The position numbers and the translations under genes are program-made. A stretch of 64,000 bases of DNA, from contig NZ_VWWJ01000023.1 of the NCBI RefSeq assembly GCF_011753055.1, forward strand, positions 1-64,000, read 5' to 3'. The notes beneath the pieces are model-generated. The model ran no database searches. It saw only the letters and a list, made by a program, of their open reading frames with translations, and was not told where the DNA came from. Positions 17,643 to 26,408 of this stretch are shown one piece after another. Position 1 is the first letter of the stretch. Each line of letters starts with the position of its first letter. Source of the stretch: Burkholderia sp. Ax-1719. Its GTDB lineage: Bacteria > Pseudomonadota > Gammaproteobacteria > Burkholderiales > Burkholderiaceae.

Positions 17643-17760
17643 ATGTTATGCGCGGCGTGAGTGAATCACGACGCGGCGTGTGCGCCCCCAGGGCGCGACC
17701 TGGTTGCAAAACCTTCCTGCGGGGTCGAGGGTTTGAATGGAATTTATGGGTAAGGAAGCT

Positions 17761-19374
17761 ATGAAAACAATCAAGCGAGCCCTACAGGGCGTGCTGGCGT
17801 GCAGCGGACTCGTATTCGCCGGCGCGGCACTCGCAGTCGGAGACAGTCCGGGCGGCCCAGCGGTCAACGAGATCAATCTCCAACCGCCCGTTACGCGCAT
17901 CGCAGAAGAGCTTTACAACCTTCATACGATGATGCTGATCCTATGCACGGTGATTTTCATCGGCGTATTCGGCGTCATGTTCTATTCGATCTTTGCGCAT
18001 CGCAAATCGAAGGGCCATCAGGCTTCGCATTTCCACGAAAGTACGACCGTCGAAATCATCTGGACGATCGTGCCGTTCATCATCGTCGTGCTGATGGCGC
18101 TGCCGGCCACCAAGGCTGTGGTGGCCATGAAGGACACCTCCAACGCCGATATCACCGTCAAGGTGACGGGCTATCAGTGGAAGTGGGCCTACGACTACGT
18201 GAAGGGCGAAGGCGAGGGGATCAACTTTTTCTCCACGCTCACCACGCCGCGCAGCGAAGTGAACGGCCTCGCGCCGATCACGGATACCTATCTGCAGGAA
18301 GTCGACAACCCGCTCGTCGTGCCGGTCAACAAGAAGATTCGCGTGATCACGACGGCCAACGACGTGGTGCACTCGTGGTACGTGCCGGCGTTCGGCGTGA
18401 AGCAGGACGCAATTCCTGGCTTCGTGCGCGACACCTGGTTCAAGGCGGAGAAGGTGGGCACCTATCGCGGCTTCTGTACCGAGCTTTGCGGCAAGGAACA
18501 CGCTTATATGCCGGTGGTGGTCGAAGTGCTGTCCGACGACGACTACGCCAAGTGGGTGCAGACGCAGAAGGCGAAGATGGCCGCGGCCAACGACGACCCG
18601 AACAAGACCTACACGATGGCCGAACTCAGGGAGCGCGGCGAGAAGGTCTACGCGTCGAACTGCGCGGTGTGCCACCAGCCCACGGGCAAGGGCGCGGGCG
18701 CGTTCCCGGCGCTCGACGGCAGCAAGGTCGCCAACGGTCCGATCGCCGAACACGTGAGCATCGTGCTCAAGGGCAAGGCAGCGATGCCGTCCTGGGCGCC
18801 GACGCTCAACGATGTCGAAATCGCTTCGGTCATCACTTTCGAGCGCAACGCGTGGGGCAACCACACGGGCGACATCCTGCAGCCGCGTCAGGTGGCGGAT
18901 GCGCGCAACGGCAAGATGCCCGAAGGCGGCGGCACAACGGCGGCGGCGGGTGCGGCGGGTGCAGACCAGGCAGCGGCAAGCGGTGCGGCTGAAGCCAGCG
19001 CACCGGCTGCGGCAGCCAGCGGCGCGGATCAAGCTTCGGGCGCGGCGCAAAGCAGCGCGTCGCTACCGGCCAGCGTGTATTTCGAAGTGGGCAAGAGCAC
19101 GCTGCCCAGCGACGCCAAGGACGCGATCCAGGCGGCGGCGGATTACGCGAAGGCGCATCCGGACGCGAAGTTCACGCTGTCGGGTTACACCGACGCGAGC
19201 GGCAAGGCTGACGCCAATGCGGAACTGGCCAAGCACCGCGCACAAGCCGTGCGCGATGCGCTCAAGGCTGCGGGCATCGCCGAGGATCACATCATTCTGA
19301 AGAAGCCGGAGACGGTCACCGGCGGAGCGGACGCGAAGGAAGCGCGCCGCGTGGAAATCAGCCCGGCTGCATAA
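17761..19374 (+). CDS. coxB: Cytochrome c oxidase subunit II with fused cytochrome c and OmpA-like domains
   Basis: Subunit II of an aa3 oxidase, which receives electrons from cytochrome c. The ATG at 17761 follows the ribosome-binding site TAAGGAAG; an in-frame ATG at 17737 would put extra residues before the signal peptide. Domains in order: signal peptide (1-28), two membrane helices (about 55-75 and 95-117), a CuA domain with the cysteine pair C239/C243 in CTELC plus ligand His and Met, and a cytochrome c domain with CAVCH from C301 and a likely Met ligand in AMPSW. Next comes an Ala-rich linker (about 390-433). Residues 434-537 form an OmpA-like domain with GYTD (D478), R493 in HRAQAV and a terminal ARRVEI. 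At 537 residues it is far longer than plain subunit II. Confidence 0.94.
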   Translation: MKTIKRALQGVLACSGLVFAGAALAVGDSPGGPAVNEINLQPPVTRIAEELYNLHTMMLILCTVIFIGVFGVMFYSIFAHRKSKGHQASHFHESTTVEIIWTIVPFIIVVLMALPATKAVVAMKDTSNADITVKVTGYQWKWAYDYVKGEGEGINFFSTLTTPRSEVNGLAPITDTYLQEVDNPLVVPVNKKIRVITTANDVVHSWYVPAFGVKQDAIPGFVRDTWFKAEKVGTYRGFCTELCGKEHAYMPVVVEVLSDDDYAKWVQTQKAKMAAANDDPNKTYTMAELRERGEKVYASNCAVCHQPTGKGAGAFPALDGSKVANGPIAEHVSIVLKGKAAMPSWAPTLNDVEIASVITFERNAWGNHTGDILQPRQVADARNGKMPEGGGTTAAAGAAGADQAAASGAAEASAPAAAASGADQASGAAQSSASLPASVYFEVGKSTLPSDAKDAIQAAADYAKAHPDAKFTLSGYTDASGKADANAELAKHRAQAVRDALKAAGIAEDHIILKKPETVTGGADAKEARRVEISPAA

Positions 19375-19539
19375 AACGCCATCACGAGCGTGCAATCTGG
19401 CGGGTCCACAAGCAGTACATAACGAATTCGATAACAAGAAACACTCAGTACGCTGTAAAAAAGCGGGCACGAGTCGCGGACTGCCGCGCCGGCCAACACT
19501 GCAGTAGAGACACAAAGCAATTCGCTTCAGGAGAGAGTC

Positions 19540-21153
19540 ATGTCTAGCATCGGACACGATGTAGCTGGGGGGCACGGTCACGTGCATGGCGACCACGCCC
19601 ACGCGACGCCACACGGCTGGCGCCGCTGGCTGATGGCCACCAACCACAAGGACATCGGAACGCTGTATCTGCTGTTCTCGTTCGTGATGTTCCTGTCGGG
19701 CGGCGTGATGGCCCTGGGCATCCGCGCCGAACTGTTCGAACCGGGCCTGCAGATCATGCGCCCCGAGTTCTTCAACCAGCTCACCACGATGCACGGCCTG
19801 ATCATGGTGTTCGGCGCGATCATGCCGGCCTTCGTGGGCTTCGCGAACTGGATGGTGCCGCTGCAGATCGGCGCATCGGACATGGCCTTCGCGCGCATGA
19901 ACAACTTCAGCTTCTGGCTGCTGCCCGCAGCGGCCTGCCTGCTGGTGGGTTCGTTCTTCGCACCGGGCGGCGCAACCGCCGCGGGCTGGACGCTCTACGC
20001 ACCGCTTTCCACGCAGATGGGCCCCGGCATGGACCTCGCGATTTTCGCGGTCCACATGATGGGCGCCTCGTCGATCATGGGCGGCATCAACATCGTCGTC
20101 ACGATCCTGAACATGCGCGCACCGGGCATGACGCTCATGAAGATGCCGATGTTCGCGTGGACGTGGCTCATCACCGCCTATCTGCTGATCGCCGTGATGC
20201 CGGTTCTGGCAGGCGCGATCACCATGCTGCTGTTCGATCGCCACTTCGGCACGAGCTTCTTCAATGCGGCAGGCGGCGGCGACCCGGTCATGTACCAGCA
20301 TATTTTCTGGTTCTTCGGCCACCCCGAGGTCTACATCATGATCTTGCCGGCGTTCGGGATCGTGTCGCAGGTGATTCCGGCGTTTTCGCGCAAGCCGCTG
20401 TTCGGCTATAGCTCGATGGTGTACGCCACGGCGTCGATCGCGATTCTCTCGTTCATGGTCTGGGCGCACCACATGTTCGCCACGGGCATGCCAGTCACGG
20501 GTCAGCTGTTCTTCATGTACGCGACCATGCTGATCGCGGTGCCGACGGGCGTGAAGGTGTTCAACTGGGTGGCCACCATGTGGCGCGGCTCGCTCACGTT
20601 CGAGACGCCGATGCTGTGGTCCGTGGGCTTCCTGATCGTGTTCACGTTCGGCGGTCTGTCGGGCCTGATGCTGGCGATGGCGCCGCTCGACATCCAGTAT
20701 CACGGGACTTATTTCGTGGTGGCGCACTTCCACTACGTGCTGGTGGCGGGATCCTTATTCGCGCTGTTCTCAGGGTGGTACTACTGGTCGCCGAAATGGA
20801 CCGGCTGGATGTACAACGAGATGCGCGGCAAGATCCACTTCTGGTGCTCGCTGGTGTTCTTCAACGTCGCGTTCCTGCCGATGCACTTTGTCGGCCTTGC
20901 CGGGATGCCGCGTCGTTACGCCGACTATCCGGCCCAGTTCACCGACTGGAACCAGGTCATCACGATCGGCGCATTCGGTTTCGGTCTGTCGCAGGTGTAC
21001 TTCCTGTTCTTCGTCGCGCTGCCCGCCTATCGCGGCGGCGGCGAACTGGAAAAGGCCGGCGACAAGCCCTGGGATGGCGCAACCGGTCTCGAATGGACCG
21101 TGCCGAGCCCGGCGCCGTTCCACACCTTCGAAAATCCGCCGACGGTCGAATAA
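19540..21153 (+). CDS. ctaD: Cytochrome c oxidase subunit I
   Basis: Catalytic subunit with heme a and the heme a3/CuB centre. 537 residues and 12 predicted membrane helices. Signatures include FGHPEVYIMILPAFGIVSQV with the His-Tyr crosslink pair, WAHHMFATGM with the CuB histidine pair, and the heme ligand region GTYFVVAHFHYVL. The start codon at 19540 is preceded by CAGGAGAGAG. A 165-nt gap separates it from coxB, with no terminator seen. Confidence 0.97.
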   Translation: MSSIGHDVAGGHGHVHGDHAHATPHGWRRWLMATNHKDIGTLYLLFSFVMFLSGGVMALGIRAELFEPGLQIMRPEFFNQLTTMHGLIMVFGAIMPAFVGFANWMVPLQIGASDMAFARMNNFSFWLLPAAACLLVGSFFAPGGATAAGWTLYAPLSTQMGPGMDLAIFAVHMMGASSIMGGINIVVTILNMRAPGMTLMKMPMFAWTWLITAYLLIAVMPVLAGAITMLLFDRHFGTSFFNAAGGGDPVMYQHIFWFFGHPEVYIMILPAFGIVSQVIPAFSRKPLFGYSSMVYATASIAILSFMVWAHHMFATGMPVTGQLFFMYATMLIAVPTGVKVFNWVATMWRGSLTFETPMLWSVGFLIVFTFGGLSGLMLAMAPLDIQYHGTYFVVAHFHYVLVAGSLFALFSGWYYWSPKWTGWMYNEMRGKIHFWCSLVFFNVAFLPMHFVGLAGMPRRYADYPAQFTDWNQVITIGAFGFGLSQVYFLFFVALPAYRGGGELEKAGDKPWDGATGLEWTVPSPAPFHTFENPPTVE

Positions 21154-21202
21154 AGACCGTACACGCAACGCAGCCGCGGTATTCACGCAGGAGCGATTCA
21201 CG

Positions 21203-21403
21203 ATGCAGGGAATGACGCCGATCGCGATGGATGATGAAGCCGCGGCCAACCGTACTGCCAGCATGACCCGCAACTCACAGAAACAACGCACGCCCGAGCA
21301 GATTCGCGCGGGCAACCTTCGGCTCGGCCTGATTATGCTGGCGGTCGCCGCTGCGTTCTTTCTGGGCGCAGTCGTGAAGCAGGTGTACTTCGCCGGGCAC
21401 TGA
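21203..21403 (+). CDS. Small cytochrome oxidase assembly-type membrane protein
   Basis: 66-residue product with a polar N-terminus and one membrane helix near the C-terminus (LGLIMLAVAAAFFLGAVVKQ). The start at 21203 has CAGGAG 9 nt upstream; a shorter start at 21263 (MTRNSQKQRTPEQIRAGNLR) is possible and resembles the length of the small assembly proteins seen in this position in Burkholderiales. It lies between ctaD and ctaG, so a role in oxidase assembly is likely but inferred from position. Confidence 0.75.
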   Translation: MQGMTPIAMDDEAAANRTASMTRNSQKQRTPEQIRAGNLRLGLIMLAVAAAFFLGAVVKQVYFAGH

Positions 21404-21449
21404 CGCGCCGCCGTTTTGCGCGTCGGGCCGGCACTGAAGAGGACGTCTG

Positions 21450-22043
21450 ATGTCCACGCAGCACACCGTGAGCGACCGGAAAACCGACCGTGCTTTCAAC
21501 CGCTCGATGCTGATCAAGCTCGTGGTGGTGGCGCTCCTGATGTTCGGCTTTGGCTGGGCGCTGGTGCCGATGTATCGCGCGATCTGCGAAGTCACCGGCG
21601 TCAACAATCTGGTGCAGCGCGACACCACGGCGCGCGAGGCGCGCAACACGCAGGTCGACATGACGCGCACGATTTCGGTCGAACTGGACGCGAACGCGCG
21701 CGGATTGCTGGGTTTCAGGCCGGAGCAGAACAGCATCGACGTGCATCCCGGCGAAGTCATGACGGTGATGTACGACATTTCGAACAACGAAGGACGCACG
21801 ATCGACGCGCAGGCGATTCCGAGCTACGCGCCGAAGCAGGCCACCGAGTACTTCCGCAAGATCGAGTGTTTCTGCTTCACGCAACAGACCTTGAAGGCGA
21901 ATGAGACGAAGCGCATGCCGGTGGTGTTCGTGATCGATCCGAAACTGCCGAAGGACGTGAAGACGATCACGCTGTCATACACCTTCTTCGAGCTGAACAA
22001 GCCGGCGGTTCCGGCGGCGCCGAAGCAGGCGGCCGGCGCGTGA
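21450..22043 (+). CDS. ctaG: Cytochrome c oxidase assembly protein CtaG (Cox11)
   Basis: Periplasmically exposed copper chaperone that delivers copper to the CuB site of subunit I. 197 residues with one N-terminal membrane anchor (MLIKLVVVALLMFGFGWALV) and a globular domain with the copper-binding CFCFTQQTL motif around residues 140-148 and MPVVFVIDPKLP after it. The order ctaD-small protein-ctaG-ctaE is typical of aa3 loci. Confidence 0.95.
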   Translation: MSTQHTVSDRKTDRAFNRSMLIKLVVVALLMFGFGWALVPMYRAICEVTGVNNLVQRDTTAREARNTQVDMTRTISVELDANARGLLGFRPEQNSIDVHPGEVMTVMYDISNNEGRTIDAQAIPSYAPKQATEYFRKIECFCFTQQTLKANETKRMPVVFVIDPKLPKDVKTITLSYTFFELNKPAVPAAPKQAAGA

Positions 22044-22071
22044 GGCTTATGAGGTTCATGAGGCGCGAGCG

Positions 22072-22296
22072 ATGAGCGACGACAGCGGCGCAGGATCGGC
22101 GAAAGCGAAGAAGGGCAGCGTGCTGCAACTGGTGAAGGCCGTGGCGTGGTCGTTCCTGGGCGTGCGCAAACGCGCTGATCTCGAATCCGACGCCGCGCAG
22201 TTGCATCCCGCGGCGCTGATCGCGGCGGGGATCATCGGCGCGATTCTGTTTATCGTCGTGTTGCTGCTGATCGTGCATGCGGTCGTCGGCAAGTAG
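22072..22296 (+). CDS. DUF2970 domain small membrane protein
   Basis: 74-residue protein of unknown function. It has a polar N-terminal half (VLQLVKAVAWSFLGVRKRAD) and one C-terminal membrane helix (PAALIAAGIIGAILFIVVLL). It starts 28 nt after ctaG and precedes ctaE by 64 nt, so it is almost certainly part of the oxidase operon. Confidence 0.8.
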   Translation: MSDDSGAGSAKAKKGSVLQLVKAVAWSFLGVRKRADLESDAAQLHPAALIAAGIIGAILFIVVLLLIVHAVVGK

Positions 22297-22360
22297 TCCA
22301 AACGAATAATGTAGAGACCCCGACCATGTTCGGGCGCAACTGGAAACTGGAGAAACAGGC

Positions 22361-23218
22361 ATGAGCGGTCAAAACGATAGCCCGTACTACTTCGTACCGC
22401 ATCCGTCGCGGCATCCGATCAGCGCGGCCATTGGGCTGCTGGTCATGCTGTCGTCGCTCGCGTCGTGGATCAATGGCGACTCGTGGGCGCCGATCGGCGT
22501 GGTCGTCGGTCTCTTGTGGTTGCTCTTCACGCTCTGGCACTGGTTCGGCGACGCGATCTCCGAATCCGAAGGCGGCATGTACGGCAAGCGCGTGGACGTG
22601 TCGTACCGCTGGAGCATGAGCTGGTTCATCTTCTCCGAAGTGATGTTCTTCGGCGCGTTCTTCGGCGCCTTGTTCTACGCGCGCCAGATCGCCCTGCATC
22701 AGCTCGGCAGCCTCGACTTCAAGCTGATCTGGCCGGACTTCGCGGCGGTGTGGCCCAACAACGGCCCGGCGGGACTGGTCTCGCACTTCCGCTCGATGAC
22801 GCCGTGGCCCGTGCCGACCATCAATACGGCGCTGCTGCTGTCCTCGGGCGCGACGCTCACGGTCTCGCACCACGCGCTGCGCGACAACCATCGCCGCAAG
22901 GCCATCGCCTGGCTCGCGGGCACGCTGGTGCTGGGGATCTGCTTCCTCTGCCTGCAAGCCTTCGAATACATCCATGCGTACAACGAACTGAATCTGACGC
23001 TCGCGTCGGGCATCTACGGTTCGACGTTCTTCCTGCTGACGGGCTTTCACGGTTTTCACGTGTTCCTCGGCGGCACGATGCTCGCCGTCGTGATGATCCG
23101 TCTGATTCGCGGGCACTTCACGCCGGAGCATCACTTCGCGTTCGAAGGCGCGGCGTGGTACTGGCACTTCGTGGACGTGGTGTGGCTCGGTCTCTACGTG
23201 GTGGTGTACTGGCTGTGA
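22361..23218 (+). CDS. ctaE: Cytochrome c oxidase subunit III
   Basis: Third core subunit of the aa3 oxidase. 285 residues, seven predicted membrane helices, with HPWPLLASAW-type N-terminal family order, FSEVMFFGAFFGALFYARQI, LQAFEYIHAYNELNLTLASG and the C-terminal FHGFHVFLGGTMLAVV and YWHFVDVVWLGLYVVVYWL. It is the last gene before a strong hairpin terminator. Confidence 0.96.
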   Translation: MSGQNDSPYYFVPHPSRHPISAAIGLLVMLSSLASWINGDSWAPIGVVVGLLWLLFTLWHWFGDAISESEGGMYGKRVDVSYRWSMSWFIFSEVMFFGAFFGALFYARQIALHQLGSLDFKLIWPDFAAVWPNNGPAGLVSHFRSMTPWPVPTINTALLLSSGATLTVSHHALRDNHRRKAIAWLAGTLVLGICFLCLQAFEYIHAYNELNLTLASGIYGSTFFLLTGFHGFHVFLGGTMLAVVMIRLIRGHFTPEHHFAFEGAAWYWHFVDVVWLGLYVVVYWL

Positions 23219-23265
23219 CGCGCGCGGCGCGCTTTGCTTGCCTGGAAAGCGCGCCTGAAAACACG

Positions 23266-23307
23266 AAGGCGCCGCTCCGACATGGTCGGCGCGGCGCCTT
23301 GGTTTTT
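23266..23307. terminator. Long terminator hairpin after ctaE
   Basis: Arms AAGGCGCCGC (23266-23275) and GCGGCGCCTT (23291-23300) with a second stem CCGAC/GTCGG inside, about 15 base pairs in all, followed by GGTTTTT on the plus strand. It lies between convergent ctaE and the DUF2909-like gene. Confidence 0.8.
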
Positions 23308-23367
23308 GCGGGATCGACGTGGGCGCGAAGTGTGCGACGCGTGCGACGTGTGAGTTTCGTGCGCGGA

Positions 23368-23586
23368 TCAGCGACCGATGGGAATGCCCGTCGGCTGGAT
23401 CCAGCCCATCCAGTGCGCGAACAGAATGAACAGAAACAGCGAAATGGAGAAGCCCACGCGCGTGGCGAGCGACCAGACCATGCGCTTGGTGCGGCCCCGA
23501 TCGTGCATCATGAAATAGAGCGCCGAGATCATGCTCGCGATGATCAGCGCGAAGGCAATAGGGACGAGTATGTGCAGGAAGTTCAC
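23368..23586 (-). CDS. Twin-transmembrane protein (DUF2909-like)
   Basis: 72-residue protein with two membrane helices separated by a short basic loop (HILVPIAFALIIASMISALY, then RGRTKRM, then VGFSISLFLFILFAHWMGW). The GTG at 23586 is chosen because the family begins right at the first helix; an ATG at 23649 would add 21 polar residues. It runs opposite to the oxidase genes, placed between ctaE and the SURF1 gene, and its function is unknown. Confidence 0.75.
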   Translation of the reverse strand: MNFLHILVPIAFALIIASMISALYFMMHDRGRTKRMVWSLATRVGFSISLFLFILFAHWMGWIQPTGIPIGR

Positions 23587-23712
23587 GGCGGAATTTGCGA
23601 AATCTCGCTTGTCTCGGGTCTTTTGTATGTCGGATAAAGCCTGTCTCATTATCGCACCGCGCCCTGGCGTGCGGGGTTCGATCATCCGTATGTGCCGCAT
23701 TGGTCGTGCCCG

Positions 23713-24501
23713 ATGAAGATCCGCCTCGTTCCCGCGCTGCTTATCCTGATCGTGATGGCCGTGACGATACGGCTCGGCTTCTGGCAGCGCGATCGCGCGC
23801 ATCAGAAGGAAGCCTTGCAGGCGCAGATCACGCAATACGAAAACGCCACGCCGCAAACGGTGAGCGCCGCGCCCGTCGCGCTCAAGCGCATCGAGTTCCA
23901 TCGCGTGCGTGCGAAGGGCACGTTCGAGCCGGCTCGCGTGGTGTATCTCGACAATCGTCCCTATAACGACCAGCCAGGCTTTTACGTGGTGATGCCGCTT
24001 AAACTGGACGACGGCGGTTACGTGCTGGTCAACCGTGGCTGGCTGCCGCGCAGCATCGATAACCGCGAGCGGATCGCGCCCTATGAGACGCCCGCAGGAT
24101 CGGTGGAAGTGGAGGGCATCGCGCGCGCGGATGCCTCGCGCGCGTTCGAACTGGGTGCGGGCGGCTCTGCAGCGCACCAGAAGATCCGGCAGAATCTCGG
24201 CGTCGCTTCCTACGCAGCGGAAACCGGTCTGCCGCTGCAACCGTTCGTGATCCAGCAGACGGGCTTCGTATCGCCTTCGGCGCCGGCCTTCAAGGACGGT
24301 CTCGTGCGCGACTGGCCCGCGCCCAGCACGGACGTCGAACGCAACATCGGCTACATGTTCCAGTGGTGGGGCATGGCGGCCGCCGCGCTCGGATTCGGTC
24401 TTTATGCGGCTCGTCGAGCTGCGACAAAAGAGCGCATGCAGGCCGGCGAAGAACACGGTCCGCAGGAACAGGGGCCGGTTCATGGCGCGAAGGACGCCTG
24501 A
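23713..24501 (+). CDS. SURF1 family oxidase assembly protein
   Basis: Inner-membrane protein involved in heme a insertion into subunit I. 262 residues from the ATG at 23713. There is one membrane helix at each end (LVPALLILIVMAVTIRLGFW and WWGMAAAALGFGLYAARR), with the conserved GFWQRDRA, VYLDNRPYNDQPGFYVVMPL and VLVNRGWLPR segments between. It is followed by the SCO-like gene, which starts 86 nt downstream. Confidence 0.93.
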   Translation: MKIRLVPALLILIVMAVTIRLGFWQRDRAHQKEALQAQITQYENATPQTVSAAPVALKRIEFHRVRAKGTFEPARVVYLDNRPYNDQPGFYVVMPLKLDDGGYVLVNRGWLPRSIDNRERIAPYETPAGSVEVEGIARADASRAFELGAGGSAAHQKIRQNLGVASYAAETGLPLQPFVIQQTGFVSPSAPAFKDGLVRDWPAPSTDVERNIGYMFQWWGMAAAALGFGLYAARRAATKERMQAGEEHGPQEQGPVHGAKDA

Positions 24502-24587
24502 CGATCGATCATCGTCAGCGCAAATCAGCGCGTTGCGACAGGCGCAGCGCATGGTCAACAGGAAGCGACAGAAACGAGGTTCACGCA

Positions 24588-25250
24588 GTGTCGACGCAAT
24601 CTCCCGATACCACCCATCACACGCAGGTTTCCCGCAACGCGGCGCAACAGGGCGGCGCACAGCCCAAGGGTTCGTGGCGGCGCGGCCGCTGGATGTTGTT
24701 CCTGATCGCGCTGATCTGCGGCGCGCCCATCGCCATCTCGTATTTCACGTACTACGTGATCAAGCCGAAGGGCGGCAGCACCAGCTACGGCACGCTGATC
24801 GAGCCGCAGCGCACGATTCCTCCGGCGCTGATGGTGACCGGCGACGACGGCCGCGCCGTGCCGCTGGACTCGCTGCGCGGGCGCTGGCTGATGATTTCCG
24901 TTGATGGAAGCGCGTGCGACGAAGCCTGTGTGCACAAGCTGTATTTCATGCGCCAGGTGCGCGCCACGCAGGGCGCTGAGCGCGAACGTGTGCTCACGCT
25001 CTGGCTGCGCACCGACGACGCGAATGTGCCCGACGTGGTGAAGAGCGCCTATCCCGACACCCGCATGCTGCGCGCCGATCCGGCCGCCGTGGCTGCGTGG
25101 CTGCCCGCCACCGACACGACCAAAGACACCGACCACATCTACCTGGTCGATCCGAACGGCAACCTGATGATGCGTTTCCCCGACCATCCGGATCCGTCAA
25201 AGATCAAACAAGACGTGACTAAGCTCCTCAAGTGGTCCAGCATCGGTTAA
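24588..25250 (+). CDS. SCO-like thioredoxin-fold membrane protein
   Basis: 220 residues from a GTG with GAGG upstream. One membrane anchor (MLFLIALICGAPIAISYF, about 37-55) is followed by a thioredoxin-like domain with a CDEAC pair (CxxxC spacing) and a later histidine in DHIYLVDPNGNLMMRFP, the pattern of copper-binding SCO proteins. It differs from the true SCO gene at 27319 in lacking the surrounding CPDVCP context, so a divergent or specialised role is likely. It sits between the SURF1 gene and ctaA. Confidence 0.82.
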   Translation: MSTQSPDTTHHTQVSRNAAQQGGAQPKGSWRRGRWMLFLIALICGAPIAISYFTYYVIKPKGGSTSYGTLIEPQRTIPPALMVTGDDGRAVPLDSLRGRWLMISVDGSACDEACVHKLYFMRQVRATQGAERERVLTLWLRTDDANVPDVVKSAYPDTRMLRADPAAVAAWLPATDTTKDTDHIYLVDPNGNLMMRFPDHPDPSKIKQDVTKLLKWSSIG

Positions 25251-25289
25251 GGTGCGCAGCGCGAGTTCTGACAGAAAAGAGTAAGAGAG

Positions 25290-26399
25290 ATGTTTATCCT
25301 GGAGCTGGGCCTGATTGGCCTGTGCATCGCGTTGCTGCCGCTTTCGTGGGTGTGGGTCAAAGCCGACGACAACAAATTCCGCAAGCTCGTGTGGCTCACG
25401 ACCTTCATGACGCTCGACCTGGTCATGTTCGGCGGCTTCACGCGCCTGACCGATTCGGGGCTTGGGTGCCCTGACTGGCCGGGCTGCTACGGCACGTCGT
25501 CGCCGTTCATCGCGCACGTGCAGATTGCCGCCGCGCATCTGGCCATGCCGAGCGGTCCCGTGAGCATGTCGAAGGCGTGGATCGAGATGATTCACCGTTA
25601 TTTCGCCATGGCGATCGGTGTCCTCATCATTGCGCAGATGGCGATTGCCTGGCGCGCGCGCATCAAGCGCCTGCCGCTGCATGTGTCGCCGTGGTGGCCG
25701 ACTTCGCTGCTCGGCCTGATTCTCGTGCAGGGCATCTTCGGCGCGTGGACCGTGACGATGAAGCTGCAGCCGGTGATCGTCACCACGCACCTGCTGCTGG
25801 GGCTCACGCTGCTCGGCACGCTCGCGTGGCTCGGCGCGCGCATGACGCCGTTGCCCGCCTATGAGCCCGACGCCGCGCGCTGGCGCGTGGCCGCGCTCGC
25901 GGCGCTCGTGCTGCTGATCGTGCAGATCGCGCTGGGCGGCTGGGTCAGTACGAACTACGCCGTACTCGCCTGCACCGACTTCCCGACCTGCAACGGCGCG
26001 TGGATTCCGCCGATGGATTTCCATCACGGATTTCACCTGTGGCGCGCGCTCGGCATGGATGGTAACGGCGATGTGATTACGCAGGACGCGCTGGTGGCGA
26101 TTCACTGGACGCACCGCACGTTTGCCTTCGCCGTGATCGCATATCTGGTATGGTTCGGCCTCAAAATGCGGCGCTATGCCTCGTTGCGCCGCCCCGCAAA
26201 CTGGGTTCTGATCGTGATTGCGATCCAGTTTCTGACAGGACTTTCCAACATCGTCCTGCAGTGGCCGCTGCCCATTGCGGTGGCCCATAACGGTGGCGCG
26301 GCGATCCTGCTGCTTTTGCTCGTCGTGCTAAACTTTCGAATTGCTTGTAGCCGCCCCGGCCGCGCCGTTCTCCCTGCGCGCGACACCGCTGCGGTGTGA
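25290..26399 (+). CDS. ctaA: Heme A synthase
   Basis: Inner-membrane COX15/CtaA enzyme that oxidises the C8 methyl of heme O to give heme A. 369 residues with eight predicted helices. Signatures are FGGFTRLTDSGLGCPDWPGCYG near the N-terminus, IHRYFAMAIG with a heme-ligand histidine, and LGGWVSTNYAVLACTDFPTC and IHWTHRTFAFAV in the second half. It ends 9 nt before ctaB. Confidence 0.96.
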   Translation: MFILELGLIGLCIALLPLSWVWVKADDNKFRKLVWLTTFMTLDLVMFGGFTRLTDSGLGCPDWPGCYGTSSPFIAHVQIAAAHLAMPSGPVSMSKAWIEMIHRYFAMAIGVLIIAQMAIAWRARIKRLPLHVSPWWPTSLLGLILVQGIFGAWTVTMKLQPVIVTTHLLLGLTLLGTLAWLGARMTPLPAYEPDAARWRVAALAALVLLIVQIALGGWVSTNYAVLACTDFPTCNGAWIPPMDFHHGFHLWRALGMDGNGDVITQDALVAIHWTHRTFAFAVIAYLVWFGLKMRRYASLRRPANWVLIVIAIQFLTGLSNIVLQWPLPIAVAHNGGAAILLLLLVVLNFRIACSRPGRAVLPARDTAAV

Positions 26400-26408
26400 T
26401 CCCGCCCT

